Assembly (NCBI GenBank): GCA_004154925.1
Contig: QJNS01000115.1
Location: forward strand, 1 to 64,000
Length of the DNA: 64,000 nt
DNA from: Monosporascus cannonballus
Lineage: Eukaryota; Ascomycota; Sordariomycetes; Xylariales
Direction of reading: 5' to 3'
Shown here in pieces: positions 13,977-26,508 of the stretch (position 1 is its first letter; every line of letters begins with the position of its first letter). Below the pieces are notes generated by a model. The model was not told the origin of the DNA. It did not search any database and was given only the letters and a program-made list of their open reading frames with translations. Made by a program: the position numbers and the translations under genes.

Positions 13977-14472
13977 AAATTTTTATTAATAATAACGGAA
14001 TTACTAGAAATAATATTATTTTAATTTATAAAATTTAAGGAAGGAAACCTTTAATTTACCGCATTTTAATTAATAATATTTATCTTTTTTAAGACCTAAA
14101 CCTTAATTACGAATTTTAATTTTAATTACATAAAATTGGTAAAATTGTCCAAAAATTAAAAAACGCGATTAATAAATTTTGTACCTTAGGATTAATAATG
14201 CTAGCGTTAACGACGTATGCGAAAAAGGCGCGTAAAAGTTTCGGATAAAGATTTTTCGGCCGTTAGTTTTCTTTTTCTTTTAATTTTTTCGATTTTGCAA
14301 TATGGCGATTAATTATAGAAATAAAGATTTTTATCCCGTTATATAAACAGCCTTGATAAATATATTCCTTATAACGAAAAACCTTATTTATTATTTGGTA
14401 AATAAATTGCCGGGCGGAACCAAAAAAATACGGTATTACGTTAAAACTTTCGAAGTTAAGTAAATTAATCAA
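13955..14472 (-). pseudogene. G2 antisense ORF between pol and 3' LTR (broken)
   Basis: Minus-strand frame homologous to the G1 antisense frame: NFESFNVIPYFF, FRYKEY, YNGIKIFI, then after a small indel near 14264-14275 SLSETF, RLFRIRR and NIINXNAVN-type remnants. It ends at a TAA (minus) at 13955-13957, beside the chromodomain end. The intact piece 14263-14472 is 69 codons. Function unknown; it is not a cellular gene. Confidence 0.5.
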
Positions 14473-14598
14473 AGCAAATCATTGTTCGGATTTGCTGGAA
14501 TAGCGTTTAGCGATACCAGAAAATATGTTAAACGAATATAAAAAGCTTATTAAATAAAAAAAAATCTTAAGGGTAAAATTTACGGAAAAAGAAAATCG

Positions 14599-15021
14599 TA
14601 TTATAACTTAACGGACCACGGTTTCCAGAAACGGTCGATTACGACTTAACCATAAGTACGCGGTAAGGCAAGTTACGTAATGGATTACTAACTTATTGGT
14701 GGTAAGCTAGTAAGCCGGATTACTAACTTATTAGTGGTAAGCTAGTAAGCCGGATTACCAATTTACTGGTAATAAGCCAGTAAGTCGGATTATTAATTTA
14801 TTGGTAATAAGCCAGTATAACAAAATAAGGATATATACGTTTATTATTTTTATAGTTTAAATAATTTCAGCTTGCAATATAATATCGTTATCTAAAGTAC
14901 CTTTAATATTACGAGATGTAATACGTTACTATATTTATTATTTAGATTTCCACGATATTTCAGCAAATATAAACCCGTCGACTTAAGGTTTAATAATTGG
15001 TTAAACCGCCTAGCCGTCACA
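14599..15021 (+). repeat. G2 3' LTR
   Basis: 423 bp. The start is RIP-altered (TATTATAACTTAACGG) and the outer end is intact (CCTAGCCGTCACA). It holds four tandem units of about 35 bp (about 14681-14818), one more than the 5' LTR. Confidence 0.92.
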
Positions 15022-15026
15022 GTATA

Positions 15027-18000
15027 CGATTGTTAAAAAAATATATATAGTAAAGATAACGGATTATTTTATTAACCGTTTTAATATATTTATTAAACAG
15101 ATTAATTAGAAATTTTAATAATACGGAAATTGCGTAAATTACGTTTAGGCGAATTATTATTATTATGTATAAAATGAAGCTTATACGTTTTTAACAATTT
15201 TTAACCTATTTCTTAAATATTATTCCGGTATTAAAAATATTTTTTTTAATTTTTAAAAGAGTTAACGGTACAAAAACGGTTTTTATATGTATAAAATAAA
15301 TAACGCTTTTTTTAATATAAAAATCGTAAATTAAAAAAAGGTTTCTGTTTTAATTTATTCCGGATTAATGGAATATTTAGGAATTAATTTATTTTGCCTG
15401 AATTTTTAATTTTATATATTTTCTTTAAGTTTTAAAATAATTTATTAATTTAATATTAATTTTTCTAGTAATAAAAGAATAACAAATTATTAATAAAATT
15501 ACGAAAACAAAGGTATATAATTTTTTATAAAATAAATACGATTTTTTTAAAAAATATAATTAACCCTAATTCTCGTAAGGTAAAAGAAAATTCCCGATAT
15601 TATAGTAAAAGTAAATCCTTAAGTTTATATAACATTTATTCGAATTTTATATATATTTTGCTTTTTTTAAAGCTATTGGGAAAAACGTAAGTTATTTTGG
15701 TTCATCTTTTATGAAAAACATTTAAGAAAAATATTTCGATATCGAATTAACGAATCTTAAAGTTAAATCTAATAATTATAAATATAATTATTTTAAAACG
15801 TTTAGCTGCAAACATAATAATATAAATGTTAATAAGCGAATTGGCTTTTTAAAGATCGTTACATATATAAATACGTAATTTATAATGTTTTAATGAATTA
15901 TTTTTTTAAATTTATTTATAAAAACTTATTTTAAAGGGATTAATTTGGATTTAATTTATATAATCGGTATTTCTTTTTATATTTCGCGTTTTGTAAACGT
16001 CTTAATTTTTTAATTATCTTTTTTAAAGATTTATTTTAAAGAATATTTTTCGAAATCCTTTTAAAGTTTAAGCGGTTTAATTAATTAAGTTTTGTAAATT
16101 TTAAATTTGTCAAATATTGCGCTTAATTTTTTAACGCTTTTTTGTAATATTTTTGCCGTAATTATTATATAGAAGGTATAAAAGTTTTCGTATTTTTATT
16201 TTGCCGCATACTATAATATCGGAAACAGATAATTAATTTTTTTAAATTTTAATTCAAAATTAATTTTATTTTATTGTTTTCGTAAATTACGCTAACATTT
16301 ATTAAATAAACGTCGTTGTTTTTAATATTATTAGGATTTTTTCGTTTTTGTAACTTTTTATTTTTGTAAATAAATATTTACGGTTATTTTTAAAAAAAAT
16401 TTTAAATATAGAAATACGGGAAACAAAGTTTTTTTAATTACCAGAAATTTTCTTACATATTAAAATCCCGAACCTAACTTTAAATATGTACGAATAAGCT
16501 GATTTACCTATAGTTCTCGTTAAATGTATTTTCCGGAAAACTTTTTTCGTATTACTTTTCTTACGGTATGCTTACGGATATTCCGCGGGTTTTATACTTT
16601 TAGCAAATAGCTAAATTTCGGTTTTAACGAATAACTAAATCTCGTTTTTTGAAGCGTTTCCCTAGATTTTACTTTCCAAATCAAAAATGCTTTTAGGGGT
16701 TAAAAATTTACGATTAATTCCAGTTTTGCTTATAAACTTTTTTACTCCCAGATTTTAACCTTTTAATTAATTATTTATCAAATTTTTAATTTCGGAATTA
16801 ATGTTTTTTGCGTTTTTTAAAATATTATAATTAATATATAAATTATTTTAAGCATTAAATATTTCGAAACCTGGATTTTTTTAATCAGGTTTTTTAAAAA
16901 TATAGAAATATTATACGAATTCCCGGCTTATAATTAAGATAAATACCTTTTTTTAATTAATAAAACTATTTTTATCGAACGTAATATTACGCATAATAAT
17001 AACTTTACGGAATTCGGGCACCTATATTCGGTAACTATTAGAAATTCGATACCTTATTAAACATCTGATGTAAATATTCGGTTTAACTTTTTGTAATTAT
17101 TTATTTATTGTTATTTTTTGCTTTTTCATTAATAAATACGTTCGTATGCCGTATGTAAAAATTCTAAACTAATTAGGCTTAAGGTTTACGGTAATTGTAT
17201 TAATTATAACCGGGCTATATTAATCAAAATATTATTTAAATTAACGAACGAATATCTTATTAAATAAAATTTAATCGTAAAAGTAATTCAGTCTTATATT
17301 ATATAATTACGTTATTATTTTTATTTCTTTTAAGCTAAAAGGTTTTAAGAAAATTTACTTTTAGTTTTATTTTAAAAAGTTTATTAATTAATTTTTGGCT
17401 TATTTATTTGTTTTTTAAATGTTTTTTAGTATATAAGGGCGGGAATTTAATTTTAATTTTTTAGTACATTATGTTTAATAAGCTATATATCCGTTTATTA
17501 CGATTATTTTATTATTATTATTCTGCTTAATTTTGCAAATAAAAAACTTATATTATTTATATACCTAATATTTCAAATCCTTAATAATTCCAAACCTTAT
17601 TTCTTAAGTACGATTAATAATTAAAAAGGCGAAAAACTTCTTATTATATTCGTTTTTAATTCGTAGAAATTACTTAAAGTCATTATAATTCGCAAAATAA
17701 TTAAAATAATTTCAGGTAATACGCTAAAAGGTTTAAAAATTTGGCTTTTTAGTAAATGGCTTAAATTATCTGAAAAACGTACGTACGAATATAAGCCTTA
17801 TATATCTAGCGCGTTATCTTTTTATAGTAACGTTTCAAACGTTTTTAATAAATAATTTTAATGCTGTAAATTTTAAATACTTTAATTTTATATGCCAAAG
17901 ATTTTTTATTTTTATTCGGAGGCGTAAATAATCCTTTGATTGCCTTTACAGTTTCCTTTTTTTTTCTTATTAATCGTCGGATATATTAAAATTTTAGCTA

Positions 18001-19817
18001 AGTTTTGTAGAATTACTAATAAAATATTTAAATAAAAAAGCGGTTTATATTCGAAACAAATTAAGTTATATAATTATTAGAATTTTGTAAAAACAATATT
18101 TTTCTTAATTTTTTTCATTGTAAAAGAATCATCCAAACCGTAATACCAGATCTTAATTTTACGAAATAAAATTTTTCAAATAATATTAACGTAAATTCTT
18201 TTTATTATTATTATATCTTTAAATATAAAATTATACTTTAATTTATTAACAATTTTATATAATATTTTATTAATCAATATTTTATGTTATTAATCGGAAA
18301 TAAGAAAATATCGGTTTTTATTATATTTTCGATAATATTAAATATAAACGTACCGGGGATAAATAAGTTTTTAAAGTTTACTAAAGACTTAATCTTATAA
18401 TTATTAATTAAGGTAAATTAAAATAAAAAGTACGTACTAAAAGAAATAGTAATATAAATCCTTAAAGCTAGATTAAGGGGATTAAAAGTACATAAATTGA
18501 TAAACGTTATAATAATATTGCCGAATTACATAATAAAACTAAACGTTAATCGTTTTATAATTTCCCGAATAATTTCCTTTTAATTAAATGATTTTATAAG
18601 GTTTTTACCATATTTTTTTTACCGAATAGATTTAAATTATTTACAAAACGTAAATAAGTGTATTTATTAAGTTTTTATAAATAAATTTTATTCAACGTAA
18701 TCAAATAAAAATAGTTATTTTTTAAACGTATTAAACGAAATAAAATCTATGTTAAGTTATAATAATATTCTTTTAAATTATAATCTTAATAACATAATAA
18801 CGAAAATACTTAGTTTTTTAATTTCGGCTCCTAATTTATTTTTATAATATATAACCGAAAACTAATCCTTAAATTTCTTTAAGTTTATTATAGGCTTACT
18901 AAAACAGTTATTTTTAATAATGTTAATTAATTTCCGTTACCTTTAATCTGGTACAAAACGTTTTTTTACAGCATTTAGGAAATCTTTTGCCGTAAACATT
19001 TTTTTTAAATTTTTTTAAAAGTTATATATTTTCGTTTCGATATAAATAATATACCAGATTTAATGTTATTAACCAGGTTTTATATAATCTATTTTAATTA
19101 AACGTAAGGTTTTACGATAATTTTTGCGTATCGTTGAAATAGGACTTAGCAAAAAAAAGGCGAATTAATCCTTTAATTTCTTAAGTAAATCCTATACCGT
19201 AATTTTTTCTTGGACGACTAAAGCAATTTGGGCATTTTTAAGGATTTAATTTCTCATTATTATATTAATTTATATTTAAATATTAAGGTATCGGATATTA
19301 GTTTTAGAAGTCCTTCGTTATTTTTTGCGTACGGTTTCCGTAAAGCGGTTAATATTTTTGTCGTATCTCTTTTCGAAATTATTAAGAAATAATTTCTTAA
19401 CCTTTTTTGGAAAAGTTTTACGTTAAACGATATTAATATAAAAATTTTCCAAACGAATTAATACCGTTATAAATTGCTTTTTCGTTTTAGCGTTAATTTT
19501 TATAATATATTTCTTAATCGAAAGAATTTCCCAAAAACCCATAAAACAATTTACGTTAAGTATATTAAGGTTTATAAAGTGCTATACGCCGTATAAAATA
19601 ACGTTAAATCGTAAAAAAAAATTAAAGTAATTAAAATAATTTTTAAAAAATATGTCCTTAAAAATAAAATTATCCAACATATTAATAAAAAATATAATAT
19701 TTTAAATTAATAAATAAAAAGTTTCGATTAATTTAATTATAATTATTTTGCGCAATTAAAATACCGGGCTTATAACTGTTATAATTAAGCTAATCGCGAA
19801 AAAAGGTTGCATAAAGT
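15027..19817. other. RIP-degraded repeat DNA, element type unresolved
   Basis: About 4.8 kb of AT-rich sequence continuing the host of G2. A minus-strand frame at about 18850-19260 (for example NAQIALVVQEKITV, DLLKKLKD) has the look of a Ty1/copia-type gag with RIP stops, and other minus frames near 16300-16750 are stop-broken. No LTR, TIR or clear RT box was found, so the class stays open. Confidence 0.35.
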
Positions 19818-21170
19818 ATGAGAAATAATAATTATCTAATTAGACTTGAACTCCAAGAAGCGGTAGCTAGGAAGCTCTCTATATACTATGGGAGCGCCGG
19901 AATAAGGTTTTTCCGGGTGCTGTGGAGCTTGATGACTAACACAGATACCCCTATTCCACGACAGACCCGAATGCCCTTCGAAATTTTGCTACTAAGTATA
20001 AGGAGTCTGTCGAGGAGCTGGCCATTCTCGATCCGGAGGAATATCCGAGCAAGCAGATATTCAAGGAAGGGTTCAGTGCTAGAGTTGATCTGGACATTTT
20101 GACCCAGATCTACGATAAGGCCGGCATTGAGAACCCGAAGGACATCAAAGATGATCGATTGGTATCTGAAACCCTTCGACGGTGCCGACTCCGATGCAAT
20201 ATCGAGAAGAGAGCCAAGGAAGATGCTCCTCCACCAGCACGCAAACAGACTACCTTCGCCGATCAATCTCGATCAGACCGCCGATCAGCATCCTCGACGC
20301 AGAACCACTCCCGCCCATCAAGCCCAGCCCCATCTTCGACAACTCACCGTGAGAAAGAAAAGCGAGACGAAGAACAGAAGGCATCAGATGATCAGAAGAT
20401 GGATCAAATCATCCCAAGGTTTAGCCGAGCTGAAGATTGCACATGCTCATACTCAACCTGAATATGTCGCGCCGACTCAGCGCAACTAACAATACTCACG
20501 ACCACCTGCACTAAACGCGCCATGGCATGACAGTCTGAGCCAACCGCTAATGATCAACGCAGTTAACGCTGCCCCCGGCCATCAAGGCGGAGGACCATAC
20601 TCTGGACAAGGGAGTTCCAATGAATACTCACGCAGTGAACCCAACAACAACCGCGGAGGAGATAACAGAGGCAATGCGTTGGGGAGCGACGCTCCATCGT
20701 CTGATCAGCGCTATCTGACAGCAAGGGGAGTTCAGATGTACCCGCCTATGAAGTCGAGGGATATACTGCAGATCAGTAATGGAGGCTGCATTCTCTGCGG
20801 CGAAGGACACATCCAGCGTTATTGTCCTGTGGTCAAGTATACGAGTAGGGAGAAGATCTTCCATTGGGGCACATCAGCCAGCAGCTATGCATGGGGGCCC
20901 CACTTTGGTCGAAACAACAACGACTGGGCTTATACCCCTCTGGAGGTATACAGGGACTGTGACCAATATCAGATCCCTTTATGTTGCCTGATCATGGCCC
21001 GGGCAGTCCATGGACAGTTGGGGAATAAGAAGTGGCGAAAGATCATCCGCTATTAGTTCTCTACGAACCCCAACATCACAGCTCATCTCAAGATAAAGCC
21101 GTATAATCCAGCAGACTACGAGAACGACCTCTCAGAACCCATGTGGCCAGCAGCGGGCAACGATCAGCAG
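19818..21170 (+). pseudogene. GC-normal gag-like relic with degenerate zinc knuckle
   Basis: Abruptly at about 19818 the composition becomes GC-normal. One plus frame through about 19950-20460 encodes a polar segment (KYKESVEELAILDPEEYPSK, then IYDKAGIENPKD) followed by Ser/Arg/Gln-rich sequence. After a frame change a second frame (20550-21056) carries CILCGEGHIQRYC, close to a CX2CX4HX4C knuckle but one residue short between the second Cys and the His. This architecture is typical of retroelement gag. There is no start context, the frame breaks at least twice, and no pol follows. It ends where the LINE begins, near a 16-bp direct repeat. The element family is not determined. Confidence 0.55.
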
Positions 21171-21181
21171 CAAACGCCCCA

Positions 21182-21215
21182 GATCCTAGGAAACATCTGG
21201 ATCCTAGGAAACATC
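21182..21215. repeat. 16-bp direct repeat at the gag/LINE junction
   Basis: GATCCTAGGAAACATC occurs twice, at 21182-21197 and 21200-21215, separated by TG. It lies where the minus-strand LINE homology stops and the plus-strand gag relic ends. Confidence 0.9.
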
Positions 21216-21218
21216 CAC

Positions 21219-22943
21219 TTAGAGGACGCCGGCGCTGAGGGCCGATAGTCGTTCCGTGCCTCTTGCCTCTACCTTTTCGCGGTGGTGGTCCCACCGAAGC
21301 CTCGTGTCCATTTGGATCCCTAGATACCGGCACGATGGAGAGGCCTGGATGGTGGCGTGCATCAGTCGGAGAGCGTGTGCTGTTCGCTTTGGGTCTCTGG
21401 TAAAGTGCACCTGCTCGTACGTCGCTGGTGCAAACAGGGAGCCGTGCTTCTTTGCCCACTCCCCGGCCTTCTCGTGCATACCCTTCAAGGTCTTGCAGTT
21501 GTGTTGGGCTGTTGGGCCCACCACTAGGATAGACACGTCGTCAGTATACCCTACCGCCTCCGTTTTTTCCGCCTTGCATGCTTCGATAAGGTCCGTGTTC
21601 TAGAACAGGTAGAGGATCGGTAAGACAGGTGATCCCTGAGGAATTCCTATCGAATCGGGGATGAAGGTGCTGTGTATTCCTGGAGTTTGAGGGTAGTAGA
21701 CCGGTCACTTAGGAATGACTCCACCCAACCTCCGATCTTCCGACTGACTCGGCGCTTTCGTAGGTTATGTAGTAATCTTTCTCGGGAGACGCTGTGGTAT
21801 GCGTCCGATACATCGAGCAGTAGTAGCGAGGCTGCCTCACCCTGGGACCATGCTTGGTGAATCCGTTGGAGGAGGGGATGCGTCGCGTGTTCTGTGGATG
21901 TGAGCTTCCGGCTGCCAGGGACGGCTTGGGAGGAGCCCGTGAGTGTCGGCGAGATAGGCAAGCCGGTTTGCGATATGGCTCCCATGACCTTTCCTAGGGT
22001 GTTGAGGAGTGCGATTGGTCGGTATGCCTTTGGCTGTGAATAGTCACCCTTTCCCTGGTTACGGAGGACTACCGTGATCGACTCCTTAAAGTGTGCGGGG
22101 CAGTAGCCTAGCTGAAGACATGCATCGTGGAGCTTGCAAAGACTAGGGTGGAGTATGTCAAGCGTCTGATGTAGAACGACATTCATAATACCATCCGTAC
22201 CCGGAGCTTTGTTCGGGGCTGCCCTGCGCGCTGCTCTCTCGATCTTCGGTGTATGATGTCCGGGCATTCTATTGGTTGGGGGAACTGGTATGCTTCGGTG
22301 TCTGGGAGGTCGGCCTGGTGGTAAAGGGGGAAGGAACGAGTGGCGTAGCACTTCTGCCTTCTCTTCCGGCTGGTGAGCTAGCTAGCTCGCCATTTGGTTT
22401 AACTAGTGCTGGAGTGCAGGCCGACGTGGTGTTGTGCCTGTTTTTGGCCCATTTGACCAGGTTCCAGAGCCCAGATTGTGAGGTCGCTGCATCTTCGACT
22501 CTCTGACGGTGGGTGCTGCGGAGGACCTTTTGGATGAGTCGACCCTTCCCATTCCGCGCTTGCCTGTAGGCCTCGTAATCCTCGTCTTCTCCCGTTTGTT
22601 GCCACCTTCGGCGGAGCTGTTGTACTTCCGCGCACATGCCCTTGCATTCTTGGTCGAAACCTGAGATTGAACGCGGGGGTGGGTTAGACCATAGGGTTGA
22701 TGCATCGACGCCTGCGTTGAGAGCGTTGACGATGGATGCGACGAATTTATCAATGCTCTTCCTGTCCCTGAGCTCCGCCGCCTCCTCCAGGCGGGGTAGG
22801 TGGTTCTGAACGGTTTGTCGAAGCGTCGGCACGTTGGTCTTTGCCCATAGCCGTTTTCTCCCCGGTGCGGCCTGTTGCCAGCTCCAGTCAACGGCTAGGG
22901 TCGATCTTTTGATTGATATAAACGCATGTCCTTGTGGCGGCAT
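21219..22943 (-). pseudogene. LINE ORF2 reverse transcriptase, frameshifted
   Basis: The three main pieces are 22943-22269 (linker, KFVASIVNALNAGVDAST), 22351-21647 (RT N-terminal blocks and the first catalytic Asp in LLLLDVSDAYHSVS) and about 21640-21219 (GIPQGSP, a TAG stop after ILYLF, YTDDVSILVVGP). There is a frame change near 22300-22350, another near 21650, and one stop near 21600. RNase H sequence is absent; the copy ends near 21180. The order matches Tad/CgT1-type fungal LINEs. Confidence 0.85.
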
Positions 22944-23925
22944 TATCGAGGCACGCTAGTTGGAATCGTGCCTTGAGGGGATATGTCGTAGCGGTGAACG
23001 GGTGGCGCCAGGGTTCCTGGATTGCAAGGATGTCGTGTTCGAGTACTCGAGGGTCCTGGAACAGGCTGGCGAGGACGTCTCGATTTCGGGACGTTGTACT
23101 GTAAAATGCGTAGTTGTTGGCGTCCTGTCAAAAGGGCAGTACTGTGGTAGTATCGTTTGCCAGGGACTGGCTCCGGGCTTCCGATCGGCGGATTAGGTCT
23201 CGTCTGCAGTATCTGCGCGTCCAGCCTGGCTCGGTAGAGTTGCCACTCCATCGCGTTTCAAAGCGTACTACTAGGTTTCTTCGTACGTATTCCACCTTCT
23301 TCCTTAAGTGTCTCCGCAATTCCGCTGCTCCTGTGAAATCTTTGCCGCAATACATGCATATTTTCATGCATTGGGTGATCGTCAGCTCAGCATCCTGCGT
23401 TGGCCAGTCGTTATAAATCTTCTGGTGTGAAGGACATCTGCACACTTTGTAGATTTTTGTCCAAGGCCGTGCGGGGGTCCGTAACCATGAAGGCAGGGAT
23501 GGCTCGACTTCTGGGGCGTTGATTGGCCATTCCATTGGGGATGTCGTTGCCCATGTTTTCTAGCCATGCGTCTGCTTTCTGCATGGCCGCTTCCTCTATT
23601 CCATCCATCGGGAATAAGACTGGTGGCGGTGGTACGCTGTCGTCCGCTACCTGGGTGAGAGGAAGGGGGTCTTCTACAGCCCCCATCTGTGGGGTCGATC
23701 AATAGGTCGAGCTGCCGCTGGTTCTCCCCTTGTTGCATCGCTGGCGTCCCCCATACGTCTGTAATCGATGGGGCGGCGGGTGATTGTAGTGTCGTCTCTT
23801 CGGCGGATGTCTGGGCTATGGTGAGCGGTTGCGCCGCGCCGGACGTCCGGTCGGTCGGGGGGTCCAATTTCTATCAGTGCCTTATAATCGGTTTTCGTCA
23901 TTTTAAGCATTTTACGGATATTTAG

Positions 23926-25581
23926 TTTAAATTATTTACAAACTAAGTTCGGAATGCCGTTAAAATATTGTTAGCTAATGTAGACGATTTATAAGCGTTA
24001 TTAATTAATACGTTTATTAACTGGCTAACGTTTATAGTGTATGTCTTAAGGGAGGCTTTTTATTATTCGGATAAGAATATCGTTCGATATCGGTACGCCA
24101 CCTTATCGTTAATGGTATTATAGCAGTCTGTAAGTTAAACGCCGGGTTAACGTAATAACGCGTTTAAGATTGTAATTTTTTTTTTCCAGTTTATAAATTA
24201 TTTAATACCGGAAATCGTTAAAAAATTCGAATTAACGTATTTGGCGTTAATTTAAAAAGTTTATAATAACGAAATATTATAAGTTTTTATAATCTGTAAT
24301 AACTTATACGGGTTTTTTTAGCTCTTTATAATTTCGGGCGCCATTTTTCGAAAATTTTAATAATAGCTAACAATTTTTTATCGTAAATTTCGTAACTATA
24401 TTTTATTAAACTATGTTTTGCTGAAAAAAAAGGCGATAAGCCGTAAAACGCTCAACGTATCGTATTACGAAAATATTCCTTTTAATGCCTAATCGGAAAA
24501 ATCGGTTTTTAAAATTATTCTACGTTAAAAGTCGTAATATAATAAAACTAATACCGTAAAAAAGGCGTTCTAAAAACGTTAAAAAGTTATTACGGCATTT
24601 TTCGTTAAAAAGGTTATTTATTTTGCTTTATTTATTAAAGCAATTAAGGGTTTCGCGATTAATAAAAAGCCTTTTATAAATCGCTGGTAAAAATTTGCGA
24701 AATCGAAAAAACGTTATAATTTTCGTAACGTTTCGGAAACCTTTTTTTTATTAAATAATTTTAACATTTTTAAGATCTATAATAGTACTGTTAATAAAGA
24801 TTATTAGGTTCAAATAACGTATTTTCGTTATATTAAGTTCGTATTTCTAGATATTAATCGTTAATTTCGCATTTGCAAAATAACGTATTACTTTGTTTTT
24901 ATAATCTTAATCTTTTTTTCTTATTTTTCCTATAAATCAAGCTATTTTTAAAGTGAATTATAATATATTTATTTAAAGGTTAAATAACGCACAATTAATA
25001 TAATACTAAAACGAATTGGCGGCGTTTATTATACCGAAATTTATGATAAGGTTTTTAAATAATCTGAATCGGATTATAGAAGATATTTTTCATTTATCCC
25101 TAAAGGCGATACGTAAATAATTAAAGGCCGTAACGATGTTAAACTTCGTAAATATCGGCGTTAAGCAAAAAGTATCCAAAATTTCCCGGATTAAGAGAAT
25201 AAGGTAACGGTTTTTTACCGTAACGTTATTAAGGCCGTAATAATTAACGTAAATACGTATCTTATTTCTCGGTTTTTTTGTAGACAAAATAAGGATTATT
25301 ATTAAAGAATTATTAAAGCGGATAAAACTTTTTTAAGTAATTATTAATATATTTCCGTACCGTTAGTAGTTTGTAAAAGGATATAGCCTTTGCGCGATTA
25401 TACGATAGCGTTTGGTTTGAAAGTAATTCGATTTTATGGTCGAAAAGTCGATACGGTAATAAGAAGTTAACGTTACGAAAAACGAACGTTTTCGCTAAAT
25501 TATAGTACTTAACTAGTAATTTTTTTTAAAAAATCTCGGCTATTATTGCCAGTCGTTTGTCGTCAATGTACTTTATATATT
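23926..25581 (-). pseudogene. Gypsy pol fragment (RT and downstream), RIP-damaged
   Basis: On the minus strand the longest intact piece (25287-25090) carries a Ty3/Gypsy RT signature: VNYYGLNNVTVKNRY (family form V-D-Y-R-x-L-N), LIREILD and IFTKFNIVTAFN. Just upstream, at about 25330-25470 (minus), is a typical pre-RT segment with ILLQTTNGTEIY. RNase H-like sequence should follow towards 24 kb but is too degraded to trace. It is joined to the LINE near 23.9 kb and split at its 5' side by the solo LTR. No LTR of its own was found. Confidence 0.72.
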
Positions 25582-25586
25582 CTTTT

Positions 25587-25963
25587 TGTTATGACCCAAC
25601 ACGTTTCGGGTCTCAGAGACGGTCGCCCTGAAAAACAGAACCAAAGTGGGTCGGATCACGTGACCAGTGCTCAGCGATAGTCTCTGAGCATCACTGACGC
25701 TCACTGAGCACAACTGAGCCCTGCTCAGTGGCTGTCAGTGAGCAAAAGTGAGCCAGCAAAGGGCATACAGATATATATACGCTCGTTATTTCCATAGTTT
25801 AGATAACATCAGCTTGTAATAACAGTTCGTTACCCAAGGCACCCTTGGCATTACGAGACGTGACACGTTACTGTATCCATTGCTCAGATTCCCACGATAC
25901 TCCTGCCAACATAAACCCGTCGACTTAAGGTTTAATAGTTGGTTAAACCGCCTAGCCGTCATA
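25587..25963 (+). repeat. Solo LTR of the G4 family, essentially free of RIP
   Basis: 377 bp beginning TGTTATGACCC and ending CCGTCATA, with the exact target duplication CTTTT at 25582-25586 and 25964-25968. It matches the G4 LTRs along their length. It keeps CpA-rich, GC-normal sequence throughout, whereas the G4 LTRs are heavily altered except at their outer ends. It arose by LTR-LTR recombination of a former full element. Confidence 0.92.
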
Positions 25964-25968
25964 CTTTT

Positions 25969-26503
25969 CAGTTATACGATATAATTAAGGTGTTTTAATT
26001 ATCTAATTATAAAAAGCTCGTAATTTAGAAAAAATGGTATTTGGAACGATATTATTGTTTTAGATAAAAATATTACGTAAAACTGAATAAGCGTTAATAA
26101 CGTTATTTCGTTTACGGATAACAGTTAGAAAAATCAGGTACTAATTTCGCGTAATATATTTATAAGAACGAAAAATCTGGCCAGGAGCATAAAATCTATT
26201 ATTACGTTTTTTTACGGCAAAACGTTAAAATGTTAATAACGCGGAATAATTATATTATTATAAGTACGATATTAAAGCAGAGCAAAACGGTTAAAGAAGT
26301 AAGGGGTAGTTCTATCGAAAACGAGAAGATTAAAATTTTTAATATCGTTTCGTTATTTATATATATTATCCCCGCCGTTTAATCGATCGACGGGTTATGC
26401 TTTCGAAATCAAAATAACCTGAAAATAACGTTAGAACCGTTTAAAGGCTATTGGTAAAAGGTAAAATCCTTCGTAACAGAATTTATACAAAATCGTACTC
26501 TAT
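25969..26503. other. Degraded repeat DNA between solo LTR and G3
   Basis: About 0.5 kb of AT-rich sequence with moderate RIP. It is probably the continuation of the older element that carries the Gypsy pol fragment. No domain was recognised. Confidence 0.4.
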
Positions 26504-26508
26504 AGGCC

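Larger units (their letters stand above)
8277..15021 (+). mobile_element. G2: full-length RIP-damaged Gypsy (chromovirus) LTR retrotransposon
   Basis: A 6,745-bp element on the plus strand with the exact 5-bp duplication GTATA at 8272-8276 and 15022-15026. The left LTR begins TGTTATGATC and the right LTR ends GCCGTCACA (TG...CA). Internal order is gag, zinc knuckle, protease, RT, RNase H, integrase, chromodomain, then the antisense frame and a purine-rich tract before the right LTR. Heavy RIP has broken all frames. The two LTRs differ in length by 35 bp, which is one tandem unit. Confidence 0.93.
21171..23910 (-). mobile_element. Tad-like non-LTR retrotransposon (LINE), broken, not RIP-altered
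   Basis: Minus-strand LINE. ORF1 territory (about 23910-23130) includes a C2H2-type finger (CMYCGKDFTGAAELRRH) at about 23335-23385. ORF2 begins with an AP-endonuclease start (LRILQYNV, then after a frameshift DILAIQEPW near 23010) but most of the endonuclease is missing: after CVYINQKIDPS the sequence jumps to the linker before the RT. RT blocks follow: APGTDGI, AYRPIALLNTLGK, LLLLDVSDAYHSVS, GIPQGSP (about 21625-21645) and a YTDD catalytic box at about 21535-21550, then RYLGIQMD. Frameshifts and stops separate the blocks. Composition is normal and CpA-rich, unlike its surroundings. Confidence 0.88.
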
